Positions 34,633 to 44,090 of a stretch of 64,000 nucleotides of DNA are shown here, in pieces. Within the stretch, counting starts at the first letter, position 1. Each line of letters starts with the position of its first letter. The stretch spans positions 4,369,001 through 4,433,000 of the forward strand of contig NZ_CP120416.1 of the NCBI RefSeq assembly GCF_032773895.1, written 5' to 3'. The DNA is from Teredinibacter sp. KSP-S5-2 (lineage in GTDB: Bacteria > Pseudomonadota > Gammaproteobacteria > Pseudomonadales > Cellvibrionaceae). Position numbers and translations under genes: made by a program. The notes below the pieces were generated by a model, which saw only the letters and a program-made list of their open reading frames with translations, was not told the origin of the DNA and did no database searches.

Positions 34633-35331
34633 TTAACTTTTTTGAAACACGATGTCCCACACACCGTGACCAAGCTTTTCTCCCCGGGCCTCAAATTTGG
34701 TATTCGGTCTATATTCAGGCTTAACAGAGAACAAATACTGCCCAGCACAATTTTCATATCCATCCGCCGTCGACATGACCTCCATGGCATATTCTGCATA
34801 TTCCTCCCAGTCTGTCGCCATATGAAAAATACCACCGGGCTTCAATTTGTCCCGAATTAGCTGGACAAATTCCGGCTGTAAAATCCTTCTCTTGTTGTGC
34901 TTTTTTTTATGCCAGGGGTCTGGAAAAAAGAGCTGAAATCGATCCAGACTATTTAGGGGTATACAATCTTCAAGTACATCCAGCGCATCTGCCATATAAA
35001 CTTTTAGATTTTTTACTTCCTCTTTTCCGGCACAACTAATTAAACGACCAACCCCAGGGGGGTGCACCTCAATCCCAATAAAATTGGTTTCCGGTGAGGA
35101 TTTTGTCATTTGTAGAAGGGAGTCACCCATGCCAAAACCCACTTCAAGTACAACCTCACCACCTTCGGGAAATATCTCTGATAATTCGATTGGGCCGTCA
35201 AAAAGACTCAACCCATACTGCGGCCACCATTTATCAAAAGCGGACCTCTGCCCATCGGTCATTCTACCGGCTCGGATAACATAACTACGAATGGGTTTTT
35301 TCTTATATTCCGGTTTCACTTCTTCTCTCAT
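34633..35331 (-). CDS. trmB: tRNA (guanine-N7-)-methyltransferase
   Basis: A 232-residue SAM-dependent enzyme that makes m7G46 in the variable loop of tRNAs. Motifs: SAM site EVGFGMGDSLLQM, IGIEVHPPGVGRLI, and the catalytic/substrate block LFFPDPWHKKKHNKRRIL followed by FVQLIRDKLKPGG. Length is typical. The ATG follows the DUF423 stop with no gap (TAAATG), so the genes are coupled. Confidence 0.96.
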   Translation of the reverse strand: MREEVKPEYKKKPIRSYVIRAGRMTDGQRSAFDKWWPQYGLSLFDGPIELSEIFPEGGEVVLEVGFGMGDSLLQMTKSSPETNFIGIEVHPPGVGRLISCAGKEEVKNLKVYMADALDVLEDCIPLNSLDRFQLFFPDPWHKKKHNKRRILQPEFVQLIRDKLKPGGIFHMATDWEEYAEYAMEVMSTADGYENCAGQYLFSVKPEYRPNTKFEARGEKLGHGVWDIVFQKS

Positions 35332-35712
35332 TTAGTTCATTTTTAATGCTGCAAAAGTTAGACACGCCCAAGCTCCGATAAAACAGAGGCCACCAACAGG
35401 CGTTATCGGCCCCAGCCATCTAGGAGCACCAAAAGCCAGGGCATACAAACTTCCAGAAAACAAAATCATACCCACGATAAAAAGCATCGCGCTCGCACTC
35501 AACGCCTTGCTCGCCCCGTAACGAAACATAAGACATGCCACAATTGCCAGGGCAAAGGTATGATAAAACTGATATTGAATGCCGGTCTGATAGGCATGGA
35601 ATAGAGGCTCAGATATTTTGCCTTTCAAACCATGGGCACCAAAAGCACCGAGTATTGTGGCCAGACATCCGCTAGCTGCACTTATCGCTAAATAAAATTG
35701 AGGCGCACTCAT
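35332..35712 (-). CDS. DUF423 family small membrane protein
   Basis: A 126-residue protein with four predicted membrane helices. Family blocks are GCLATILGAFGAHGLKGKIS, YQTGIQYQFYHTFALAIVAC and the C-terminal GLCFIGAWACLTFA. Function is unknown. The ATG at 35712 shares one base with the upstream stop (TAATG) and is preferred to the earlier in-frame codon at 35754. Confidence 0.88.
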   Translation of the reverse strand: MSAPQFYLAISAASGCLATILGAFGAHGLKGKISEPLFHAYQTGIQYQFYHTFALAIVACLMFRYGASKALSASAMLFIVGMILFSGSLYALAFGAPRWLGPITPVGGLCFIGAWACLTFAALKMN

Positions 35713-36011
35713 TAACCCGCAACCCCTTCCGCCGGGACCAACTTCATAGAACATCGAGCACCAGCCAAACGCTTCTCTTTGTATGGTCGATACTGTTCAC
35801 AGTTATAGAAACCCAATGCAGCATCTTTTGAAGGAAATTCGGCGATAAGTAGAAATTGAGGCTTCTCAGTGCCTTCGAGTACATCCACCTGGGATGAGCG
35901 AGTCAGATAACGACCACCATGGGATACAACCATAGGTGTAACAGCCTCAATGTATTCGGGCACCCAGGCTGGGTCAATCAGGTTAACTTCAATCGTAATA
36001 TAATGCCTCAC
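35712..36011 (-). CDS. DUF1330 family protein
   Basis: A 99-residue ferredoxin-like-fold protein: YITIEVNLIDPAWVPEYIEA, VSHGGRYLTRSSQVDVLEGT, QFLLIAEFPSKDAALGFYN and the ending CEQYRPYKEKRLAGARCSM match DUF1330. The biochemical role is unknown. GTG start with GGAG eight bases upstream. It leads a three-gene run with DUF423 and trmB. Confidence 0.85.
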   Translation of the reverse strand: MRHYITIEVNLIDPAWVPEYIEAVTPMVVSHGGRYLTRSSQVDVLEGTEKPQFLLIAEFPSKDAALGFYNCEQYRPYKEKRLAGARCSMKLVPAEGVAG

Positions 36012-36047
36012 TTACTTTTCTCCATTAATTTACTCGATTTATAACGT

Positions 36048-36074
36048 AAAAAAGCCGCTGTAAAAGCGGCTTTT
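36048..36074 (-). terminator. Rho-independent terminator after rpoH
   Basis: AGCCGCT/AGCGGCT stem (36053-36059, 36065-36071) with GTAAA loop. On the minus strand it is followed by a run of T residues, 23 bases past the rpoH stop. Confidence 0.85.
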
Positions 36075-36096
36075 CGTAATGACTTAAATTAAGCGT

Positions 36097-36951
36097 TTAG
36101 GCTTCCATATGCGCACGCATTTTCTTCATGGCGTTCTTTTCAAGCTGTCGAATGCGCTCCGCGGAAACACCATATTTCGCTGCAAGATCATGCAGTGTGG
36201 CTTTTTCCTCACTCAACCATCGCTGTTGAAGGATATCCCGGCTTCGATCGTCAAGCTCTTCCAACGCCAATTCCAGGCCTGTTACACTGTTTTCGCTCCA
36301 GTCAGCATCTTCCAATAATGTGGAAGGATCGAAGCGTTTATCTTCAAGATAATTTGCAGGCGCCTGAAATGCAGTGTCATCGTCATCATCTGCACCAGCA
36401 TCAAAAGCAGTATCAAAAGCAGATAACCGACCTTCCATTTCATGCACATGCTTTACTTCAACGTTCAAGTCTTCAGCAATCGCTTTGGCTTCGTTGTTAG
36501 TTAACCATGAAAGCTTTTTCTTTTGCCCGCGAAGATTAAAAAACAATTTACGCTGAGCTTTAGTGGTTGCAATCTTAACTATGCGCCAATTACGAAGAAT
36601 GAATTCATGGATTTCGGCTTTAATCCAGTGCACAGCAAAAGATACCAGTCGAACGCCCTTTTCAGGGTTGAAACGCTTTACTGCCTTCATTAATCCAACA
36701 TTGCCTTCCTGAACCAGATCGGCCTGACTTAAGCCGTATCCAGCATAGGATTTTGCAATATGAACCACAAAACGCAGGTGCGCCATGACCAACCGTCGGG
36801 CGGCTTCAAGGTTCTCTCTGTAATAAAGATCCTCTGCAAGCTGCTTTTCTTCTTCAGCAGTAAGTACAGAAAAGCTGTTGACCGCCGTAATGTAAGCGTT
36901 CAAATTCTGACCTGGAGCCAGAGCTTGCACCGTCTGTAGGCTTGTTCCCAT
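36097..36951 (-). CDS. rpoH: RNA polymerase heat-shock sigma factor RpoH (sigma-32)
   Basis: A 284-residue sigma-70-family group 3 factor. Region 2 includes [20 protein letters not shown] and [20 protein letters not shown]. The RpoH box, unique to this subfamily, is QRKLFFNLR (about residue 132). Region 4 ends with [10 protein letters not shown]-type helix ([20 protein letters not shown]). GGAGG lies six bases before the ATG. It directs transcription of chaperone and protease genes on protein-folding stress. The classic ftsY-ftsE-ftsX-rpoH order is kept except for an inserted lyase gene on the opposite strand. Confidence 0.97.
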   Translation of the reverse strand: MGTSLQTVQALAPGQNLNAYITAVNSFSVLTAEEEKQLAEDLYYRENLEAARRLVMAHLRFVVHIAKSYAGYGLSQADLVQEGNVGLMKAVKRFNPEKGVRLVSFAVHWIKAEIHEFILRNWRIVKIATTKAQRKLFFNLRGQKKKLSWLTNNEAKAIAEDLNVEVKHVHEMEGRLSAFDTAFDAGADDDDDTAFQAPANYLEDKRFDPSTLLEDADWSENSVTGLELALEELDDRSRDILQQRWLSEEKATLHDLAAKYGVSAERIRQLEKNAMKKMRAHMEA

Positions 36952-36977
36952 TCATAACCTCCAAAAATTTCACCGCA

Positions 36978-36992
36978 GGAGTTTAGCACTCC
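36978..36992 (-). promoter_or_regulatory. Hairpin in the rpoH leader with half-CIRCE-like sequence
   Basis: GGAGT/ACTCC stem (36978-36982, 36988-36992) with a 5-nt loop, 27-41 nt upstream of the rpoH start. The plus strand reads TTAGCACTC at 36983-36991, identical to one arm of the HrcA/CIRCE operator, but the second arm is absent. It may be a leader structure or chance. Confidence 0.35.
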
Positions 36993-37110
36993 CCGATGGA
37001 GTTATCCACATGCTGATTTTGGGCTAATACGAGGAATATTCAAGCACATCAAATGTGAAAAAAATATGTACGAATAAATTCCCATATTTAAACCACCCAT
37101 TTTACTCGGG

Positions 37111-37138
37111 TTTAGAGCAACGCCCACCATAAGAGTTC
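37111..37138 (-). promoter_or_regulatory. AlgU/sigma-E-type promoter upstream of rpoH
   Basis: Read on the minus strand: GAACTC (37133-37138), 16-bp spacer, TCTAAA (37111-37116). This matches the extracytoplasmic stress sigma consensus GAACTT-N16/17-TCTGA closely. It lies about 160 bases upstream of rpoH. Sigma-E/AlgU-dependent rpoH promoters are established in Escherichia coli (P3) and Pseudomonas aeruginosa. Confidence 0.7.
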
Positions 37139-37356
37139 CCTAATATTCCTTTCTATCTTGAAGACTATCACGCCACATATGGCCAATATTGGGCGAGAGA
37201 TCACCTTTTGGGGTGCCATTTTTCGCAAAAACTGTCGTTTCTGTCGCGTAGAATAAGGAAAAGCTCAATAGAATGATTTACCTCAAACGTATTGATTCAT
37301 CTATTGATTTGTATAGCTAGAATGTCAGTTTGCATAACCGCCTAAAAGGATATCGA

Positions 37357-39540
37357 ATGAGCCTTTCTTTAATTTTTACCTTCGTTACCCGTTGCCGATC
37401 CGCTTTAATCTTAACAGCGTTTCTCGGCATACTAAGCGCATGTAGCGAAGGTGACGGCAGTAAATCGTTAGTCGCCAAACCCGACTCACCTACTGACAGT
37501 TCGAGTTCCAGCTCAAACTCCAGTTCTTCGGGATCGACTTCAGGCTCAAGCTCGAGCTCCAGTAGCGGCTCATCTGGCCCCCCCCCAGTATTCAAAACAG
37601 CAAGTATCGTTCTAAATACACAACTGATCAGTCATTTGAGCGGTATGCTGCAAACCAACCATGCAGCTGCCGTACGCTTTAAAGACATAGTCGACTTGCA
37701 ACTGGCCTCTGGTGGCGTCTACGGTTTTGAGCAATGGTTTGCCGCATTAATGTATCAACTCACCGAGGAACCCCAATACTGCCAATACGCAGTGGCAAAC
37801 ATAGATGAATTCGTCCGGGGAGAAGAAACGCTTATCAACTCAGGCCAAAAAGCAGAGGTTTCGGGCGATAGCTACCTACATTCCGGCGGTACAATTGGTG
37901 ATATTGCTTTGGTTCGCGACTGGTGTTCAAGCTTCCTTACCAGCGACATGGTCAGACGTTGGAGAGATTACGCTGACCAAACCGTGTACAACATTTGGAA
38001 CCCCACCTCCGCTTCGTGGGGAGGGGTGACCTACACTTGGAGTGGCTGGTCAATAGACAACCCTTACAACAATTATTACTACAGTTTCCTTGAAGCCACC
38101 ATGCTCACGGGCCTCGCATTTAAAAATGACGGCTTAACATACGGAGCTCAAGGTAAGTGGGAAGATATCTTTTTCAAAACCAAGATCACCGACCAATTAA
38201 TCCCAATATTCAACGCCGAACTCGTCGGTGGAGGCTCTCGGGAAGGTACCGGATACGGATCTTCCCTTAGAGACCTTTACCGCCTATTCGATTGGTGGCG
38301 TCAAAGCGGTGGGACAGATATTACGACCCTGACCGACCATGCATTGGAAAATAGTTATTACATGGTTCACGCGTTAATGCCAACAGGAGATTACCTGGTG
38401 CCTTTTGGTGACCACGCGAGAGACTCTTCTGCCGCCTTCTTTGACTATCACCGTACATTGATGCTCGAATCGGCCTTTTTACACCCACAAGAAGCTATTT
38501 CCGGTGTGGTAAAAACGCAACTGGCGAACAGCAGTGTTACTCGACAGTATCACCGCTTTAACTTTGTCTACGATTTTCTCTACGCTTTAGACGATATTCC
38601 TGCACAACAACCGGATATTCTCAACAACAGTTACTACGCTTCAGGCACCGGCCATCTATTCAGCCGAACCGACTGGACGTCAAGCGCTGCGCATTTTTCA
38701 ACAACGATTGGCCCATTTACCGAGTCCCATGATCACCGGGATAAAGGTGGTTTCTACCTCTACAAAAACGAGTGGCTGGCCTACGACCAGCAGATCAATA
38801 CCCACTCAGGTATTCGGGCTGAAGAAGAGTTCCATAACGTTGTTCGTATTGTAGACCAGGCAACTAGCGAAACGGTCACCACAACCTGGGATGCACCAGC
38901 ACCCAATATTTTTGGTATGACAAACACGGCTAATTGGTTGTGGGTCGCGGTAGATACCAAGCCAATATACGATTACACCTCCCCAAGCCACAGCCAAAAA
39001 CTGGATCAAGCCCGCAGAGAGATGGTATTTATCAAAGAGGGTGCATTGGTTGTGTTAGACAAGGTTACGGATAATGCCTCTTCCGATACCCGGAAAATCT
39101 GGCAACTCAATACGCCATTTTCACCAACGGTAAACGGCAACAATTACCTGATGCAAGGGGGTATGTCATCACTTGAGCTTATCCCTCTAGTCCCCAACCC
39201 CAGTACCTCCACAAAAGCCGTGGTAAGTTACAGTGGTATGGAAGATATCGTCAGCCGCTACACTGATGCTGCAGGTAATCTCACCACCGGCTACCGGATT
39301 GAAATCAGCTCAACAGATGCGCAGGCCTATTTCCTGAACGTTCTGGATATTGACGGCTTGATTAACACCGCATCAGTCAGCGAAAACACAGCTGAGTACA
39401 TCGTCACCATCAACTTTAACGGCGGAACTACTTACACAATCCGCTTTAACAAAAATGCGATGGGAGGTTCGTTACAGGAGAACGCAGGCGCAGTCGTTGC
39501 ACTGGATGCAGGGATAGAAAGCTGGAATGCACTGAAATAA
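37357..39540 (+). CDS. Polysaccharide-lyase-like lipoprotein (heparinase II/III-like) with poly-Ser linker
   Basis: About 727 residues. Signal peptide with lipobox ILSAC, then a Ser-rich linker of ~30 residues (codons AGT/AGC/TCG/TCA mixed), a hallmark of Cellvibrionaceae secreted enzymes. The body has an alpha/alpha-toroid region with GSREGTGYGSSLRDLYRLFD and MPTGDYLVPFGDHARDSS. It is followed by a heparinase II/III-type beta domain with a candidate catalytic/metal His motif ESHDHRDKGGFYLYKNEWLA. Lyases of this fold cleave uronic-acid polysaccharides by beta-elimination; the substrate (alginate, glycosaminoglycan or other) cannot be told from sequence. The ATG at 37357 with AGGA six bases upstream is preferred to the TTG at 37330. 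Confidence 0.75.
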   Translation: MSLSLIFTFVTRCRSALILTAFLGILSACSEGDGSKSLVAKPDSPTDSSSSSSNSSSSGSTSGSSSSSSSGSSGPPPVFKTASIVLNTQLISHLSGMLQTNHAAAVRFKDIVDLQLASGGVYGFEQWFAALMYQLTEEPQYCQYAVANIDEFVRGEETLINSGQKAEVSGDSYLHSGGTIGDIALVRDWCSSFLTSDMVRRWRDYADQTVYNIWNPTSASWGGVTYTWSGWSIDNPYNNYYYSFLEATMLTGLAFKNDGLTYGAQGKWEDIFFKTKITDQLIPIFNAELVGGGSREGTGYGSSLRDLYRLFDWWRQSGGTDITTLTDHALENSYYMVHALMPTGDYLVPFGDHARDSSAAFFDYHRTLMLESAFLHPQEAISGVVKTQLANSSVTRQYHRFNFVYDFLYALDDIPAQQPDILNNSYYASGTGHLFSRTDWTSSAAHFSTTIGPFTESHDHRDKGGFYLYKNEWLAYDQQINTHSGIRAEEEFHNVVRIVDQATSETVTTTWDAPAPNIFGMTNTANWLWVAVDTKPIYDYTSPSHSQKLDQARREMVFIKEGALVVLDKVTDNASSDTRKIWQLNTPFSPTVNGNNYLMQGGMSSLELIPLVPNPSTSTKAVVSYSGMEDIVSRYTDAAGNLTTGYRIEISSTDAQAYFLNVLDIDGLINTASVSENTAEYIVTINFNGGTTYTIRFNKNAMGGSLQENAGAVVALDAGIESWNALK

Positions 39541-39611
39541 TGTGAGAAGGATCGCTTTCGATCAATTTACTGTCAGAGAGCGATCACTCATAAAATATTA
39601 CGTTAGATATG

Positions 39612-39649
39612 CGCTTGGCCTCGCGCGCTCTATTAGAGCAGCCCAAGCG
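39612..39649. terminator. Nested hairpin between convergent lyase and ftsX genes
   Basis: Outer stem CGCTTGG/CCAAGCG (39612-39618, 39643-39649) encloses an inner GCTCT/AGAGC hairpin (39627-39631, 39635-39639). There is no strong T-tract on either side, so termination is only probable. Confidence 0.4.
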
Positions 39650-39668
39650 TATTTATAGGCTGCATTGA

Positions 39669-40649
39669 TTACTTTGGCTCGATAGATGCTAAATGCCGAC
39701 CAACCGCCAACCTCGCTCCTGCCCACCCTAATAATGTGCTGACCAAAAGCAGTTGCAGGTTTTGTCCAAAGCTAAGACCCTGTAGCGAAAAATCACTTTG
39801 ATACAAAAACGCCAAGCGACCTACTGTATCTGACAATGTAAAGAAGCCAACAGCCACGATAATGCTGGCAATGACACCGCCAAAGAATCCGTACCAGGCA
39901 CCCGCATAGATAAACGGGCGACGAACAAATGCATCGGTACCGCCAACCAATTTCACCACCACAATCTCATCACGACGGTTTTCAATTGCCAGGCGAATAG
40001 TATTACCAACAGCCAAAAGCACACCGAGCCCAAGCAGTGACGCAAGCGCAACCACAATCTTTTTGCCCAGAACCATAAGCTCGCGCAAACGCTTCACCCA
40101 TTCCATGTCCAGGCTGGCTTCATCAACAATGGGATTTTTTGCAATCTGTTCACCCAACCGCTTCAATTCATGGGGCTGCAATGAGGATTTGGGTGTGATG
40201 ATAACGGTAGCTGGTAAGGGGTTTTCATCCAGACCGGATAACACCTCGCCAAAACCAGAATATTTTTGAAAGTCCTCTAACGCTTTTGCGGGAGACAGGT
40301 GCTCAACACGCGCCACATCCGGCATGCGCTTCACTTCATCGATAAAGCTTAAAATCGCCGCCTCTCGTGCACGAACATTCAGGTAAGCCGATATTTTCGG
40401 TTGGGCATCCCAGTTATCACCCAACTCCTGGATATTACTTAACGCCACAAATAAGGTCGCAGGTAAGGCGAGGGCGATGGCCACGACAAGGGAGGTCATT
40501 AACGTTTGCACCGGTGTGGCGATCAATCTGGAAAACGCGCCCAAAAAAGAGGTGTGATGGTGGATCCACCAACTGGAAAGCTTATCGCCAAAGGTGGTTC
40601 GACTTTGCACCGCCCCCTGACTTTTTTCAACTTGATTGGAACGAATCAT
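39669..40649 (-). CDS. ftsX: Cell division protein FtsX
   Basis: A 326-residue inner-membrane permease-like partner of FtsE. The first membrane helix (TSLVVAIALALPATLFVALS) is followed by an extracellular loop, then three C-terminal helices (VVALASLLGLGVLLAVGNTI, AWYGFFGGVIASIIVAVGFF, LLLVSTLLGWAGARLAVG). The block TIRLAIENRRDEIVVVKLVG is diagnostic. FtsEX regulates septal cell-wall hydrolases. It overlaps ftsE by four bases. Confidence 0.96.
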   Translation of the reverse strand: MIRSNQVEKSQGAVQSRTTFGDKLSSWWIHHHTSFLGAFSRLIATPVQTLMTSLVVAIALALPATLFVALSNIQELGDNWDAQPKISAYLNVRAREAAILSFIDEVKRMPDVARVEHLSPAKALEDFQKYSGFGEVLSGLDENPLPATVIITPKSSLQPHELKRLGEQIAKNPIVDEASLDMEWVKRLRELMVLGKKIVVALASLLGLGVLLAVGNTIRLAIENRRDEIVVVKLVGGTDAFVRRPFIYAGAWYGFFGGVIASIIVAVGFFTLSDTVGRLAFLYQSDFSLQGLSFGQNLQLLLVSTLLGWAGARLAVGRHLASIEPK

Positions 40650-41332
40650 CTCACCACCTCAGTATCAACCAGCTGACCATCGTGCACGATCTGTCCCTTA
40701 GCCAATGTGAGGGTTCTATGCCCTAACCGCTGAATCAAACCAAGGTCGTGACTGGCAATCATAATGGTGACCCCAACCGCATTAAATTGACGAAACAAAT
40801 CCATGATTTCTGCCGACAGTTTCGGATCGAGGTTTCCGGTTGGTTCATCAGCAAGTAGGAGAGGGGGTTTATTTACCACCGCTCGGGCAATACCCACACG
40901 CTGCTGCTCCCCCCCCGAAAGGGCTATCGGGTTTTGTTTTTCTTTATCCAGCAACCCAACCTTATCCAGCGCCGCCCGAACTCTGCGACCAACTTCTTTG
41001 GACTGATAGCCGGCAATCTGTAAGGGTAGCGCTACGTTTTCATAGACATTGCGATCAAACAATAACTGATGGTTTTGAAAGACCACCCCCACTTGACGGC
41101 GGTGGTATGCAATCTGGCTGCGTCGCATGCGGTTGAGGTTACGCCCGGCAATCACAACCTGACCATGAGTACTGCGCTCCATAAGCATGATTAACTTCAT
41201 TAAGGTACTTTTCCCCGCGCCCGAATGGCCGGTTAAAAACACCATTTCGCCCTGCTGAATATCAAAAGACACTCCCGACAGGGCTTCTTGTCCGGTTTCG
41301 TACCGTTTACTGACTTGGCTGAAGCTAATCAT
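40646..41332 (-). CDS. ftsE: Cell division ATP-binding protein FtsE
   Basis: A 228-residue ABC ATPase. Walker A GHSGAGKST, Q-loop VGVVFQNHQLLFDRNVYENV, signature SGGEQQRVGIARAV, Walker B LLLADEPTGNLDP, and H-loop IASHDLGLI are all intact. It drives FtsX. ATGA overlap with ftsX, 64 bases after ftsY. Confidence 0.97.
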   Translation of the reverse strand: MISFSQVSKRYETGQEALSGVSFDIQQGEMVFLTGHSGAGKSTLMKLIMLMERSTHGQVVIAGRNLNRMRRSQIAYHRRQVGVVFQNHQLLFDRNVYENVALPLQIAGYQSKEVGRRVRAALDKVGLLDKEKQNPIALSGGEQQRVGIARAVVNKPPLLLADEPTGNLDPKLSAEIMDLFRQFNAVGVTIMIASHDLGLIQRLGHRTLTLAKGQIVHDGQLVDTEVVR

Positions 41333-41396
41333 CTACTCTTTTCTTTATATCGCTCTATCCCGAATGAGCTCAGTTGTTTTTCGACTTATGACAAGG

Positions 41397-42413
41397 TTAC
41401 GTGCTCGCCTTGTCACCAAATAAGGCTTGAGTAAAGCTTTGCGCAGAGAAAGGCTGCAAATCTTCCGCACTTTCCCCAACACCAATGAAACGCACTGGAA
41501 TAGCAAATTTTTGAGCCAACGCGAAAATCACACCGCCCTTGGCAGTACCATCCAACTTGGTCAATGCCAAGCCCGTTACGCCAACGGCTTTATTAAATAA
41601 GTCAGCCTGACTTAGCGCATTCTGGCCCGTTCCAGCGTCCAACACCAATAACACTTCATGGGGAGCCGTGTCATCTACCTTACCAATAACACGTTTTACC
41701 TTCTCCAACTCATCCATCAGGTTACTTTTATTATGCAAACGCCCTGCTGTGTCAGCAATAACAACATCGACATTACGTGACTTTGCGGACTGCACCGCAT
41801 CGAATATCACCGAGGCACTGTCCGCACCTGTATGCTGTGCCACCACAGGCACGTTATTGCGCTCTCCCCAAACTTGCAGTTGTTCAACCGCAGCCGCCCG
41901 GAAAGTATCCCCGGCAGCCAGCATGACACTCTTTCCCTCATCCTGAAAACGGCGAGCTAACTTACCGATGGTGGTGGTCTTACCCACACCATTCACCCCA
42001 ACAACCAGAATGACAAAGGGTTGATGATCTGCGTTGATCTCCAGCGGCGCCTCTACGTTATCCAGCATTCCCGTCAGAGAATTCTTCAACGCATCAAACA
42101 ATGCATCTGAATCCGCCAACTGCTTACGCTCCACGCGCTGAGTCAGGTCTTCGATAATTTCTGTCGTTGCGTCCATTCCCACATCAGCGGTTAACAACAG
42201 CGTTTCGATTTCCTCCAATAGCTCGTCATCGATTTCTTTTTTGCCTAAAAGAAGACTACCCAGTTGTTCAGAAAACTGGCTACTGGTTCGAGCCAAGCCG
42301 CGCTTAATGCGGGCAAAAAGACCTTCAGGCTTACTTTCCTCTGTCGATTCTACTGCGGCAGCTTCCTGAGGTTTGTCCTGATCGGCCTTGCTTTTTTTAC
42401 GTTTAAAAAACAT
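41397..42413 (-). CDS. ftsY: Signal recognition particle receptor FtsY
   Basis: A 338-residue SRP-type GTPase. A short acidic A domain is followed by the N domain and G domain: G1 GVNGVGKTTTIGKLA, GDTFRAAAVEQLQVW, G3 DTAGRLHNKSNLMDEL, G4 TKLDGTAKGG and the closing FIGVGESAEDLQPF. It docks ribosome-SRP complexes to the inner membrane. The A domain is much shorter than in E. coli FtsY, as common in Pseudomonas relatives. Confidence 0.97.
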   Translation of the reverse strand: MFFKRKKSKADQDKPQEAAAVESTEESKPEGLFARIKRGLARTSSQFSEQLGSLLLGKKEIDDELLEEIETLLLTADVGMDATTEIIEDLTQRVERKQLADSDALFDALKNSLTGMLDNVEAPLEINADHQPFVILVVGVNGVGKTTTIGKLARRFQDEGKSVMLAAGDTFRAAAVEQLQVWGERNNVPVVAQHTGADSASVIFDAVQSAKSRNVDVVIADTAGRLHNKSNLMDELEKVKRVIGKVDDTAPHEVLLVLDAGTGQNALSQADLFNKAVGVTGLALTKLDGTAKGGVIFALAQKFAIPVRFIGVGESAEDLQPFSAQSFTQALFGDKAST

Positions 42414-42485
42414 TATGAATCTCGTTCAATACCAACATGTTTTATTTGCGCGTAATCCTACCACTGAATTGGTGTAATAGGAGGG

Positions 42486-43139
42486 GTGGAATCAAGCAAT
42501 CTGCCCATAAGCCCAAGAGCAGACTTTAAAGTGCCTAAAAAGCGAACAAACCCAAAAACTTCCCAAGTAAAATCCTCATCTCAGATACGCATCATCGGCG
42601 GCACTTGGCGCAGCCGAAAGTTACCGGTGCTGGAACACGAAGGGCTCAGGCCCACCGGTGACCGTATGCGGGAGACCTTATTCAACTGGATTGCTCCCTG
42701 GCTTCCGGGTGCCAACTGCCTCGATTTATTTGCCGGCACCGGCGCTCTGGGCCTGGAGGCACTATCCCGAGGAGCCAGACACACACAATTTATTGAACGC
42801 AGCGCCAAAGTGGCCGGGCAATTAGCATCTAACCTTCATACGCTGGATGTAGAATCACTGACAGCGTCGCTGGCCAACACGGATGCGCTCGGCTGGCTAT
42901 CCAGACCGGCGACAGAGAAGTTCGATATTGTGTTTATCGATCCGCCCTTTGCTGCTGACCTATGGCAGAACGCCATCGATTTACTACAACAAAACAACTG
43001 GCTGGCGGAAGACAGTATGATTTATCTGGAAGCACCAAAAAATCACATACTTGAACTTCCCCACGAATGGGCACCGCATCGTGAAAAAATAAACGGGGAT
43101 GTACGTTGTATCTTGTGCCACTTCGGAGATAGGGACTGA
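42486..43139 (+). CDS. rsmD: 16S rRNA (guanine966-N2)-methyltransferase
   Basis: SAM-dependent enzyme modifying G966 of 16S rRNA. Blocks: QIRIIGGTWRSRKLPV, GLRPTGDRMRETLFNWIAPW, SAM motif CLDLFAGTGALGLEALSRGA and catalytic FDIVFIDPPF (DPPF). The GTG at 42486 has AGGAGG almost touching it; an in-frame GTG at 42531 would give a length closer to E. coli RsmD, so the start is uncertain by 15 residues. Divergent from ftsY, the usual arrangement. Confidence 0.93.
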   Translation: MESSNLPISPRADFKVPKKRTNPKTSQVKSSSQIRIIGGTWRSRKLPVLEHEGLRPTGDRMRETLFNWIAPWLPGANCLDLFAGTGALGLEALSRGARHTQFIERSAKVAGQLASNLHTLDVESLTASLANTDALGWLSRPATEKFDIVFIDPPFAADLWQNAIDLLQQNNWLAEDSMIYLEAPKNHILELPHEWAPHREKINGDVRCILCHFGDRD

Positions 43140-43731
<592 letters not shown>

Positions 43732-44090
43732 CCTCTGGTATTCAGCCAGCCCATCAGAAATAATTTTTCCAACATTCAGCACTTGGTTTTCAACACTGAC
43801 GGGCATTAAAAACTGCTTTTAATAACCCTACCTTATTGCTTTGCAAAAAGATCATCAAAACGCCAAAAAACCAAACTAAATATCATATTCGTTGGCGCTC
43901 TTTATAACTCCATAGCCGACCTGTGCCTGCTAATATTCATATATTACGAACTGAGTCACACGTTTTAAGGAAATAGGTGACACGCCCCTTTTAGTAAACG
44001 TAATTCCTCCCTATAAGCCAGCGGCTTTTCTCTACAGGTTAATGCTCAGCGGACGATAACCCTAGAGAGATCTTCACCAGGAATTACAGA
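43732..44090. other. Intergenic region upstream of cyaA
   Basis: About 360 bases without a gene. It must hold the cyaA promoter. An inverted repeat GTCAC-N17-GTGAC (43955-43959, 43977-43981) is visible, but its half-sites and spacing do not match CRP. No strong -35/-10 pair was identified. Confidence 0.45.

Larger units (their letters stand above)
36952..37356. other. Divergent intergenic region between rpoH and the lyase gene
   Basis: A 405-base region without genes. It holds the rpoH leader hairpin and AlgU-type promoter described separately. On the lyase side ATTGATT occurs twice (37291-37297, 37303-37309) near TATAGC, a possible promoter region. A half CRP-like motif TGTGA occurs around 37045 without a matching second arm. 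Confidence 0.5.

Noticed and set aside
34575-34860. Small plus- and minus-strand open frames over the 3' end of trmB
   Set aside because: They are shadows of trmB in other frames, with no homology features.
43955-43981. CRP site upstream of cyaA
   Set aside because: The GTCAC-N17-GTGAC inverted repeat has the wrong half-site order and spacing for CRP.
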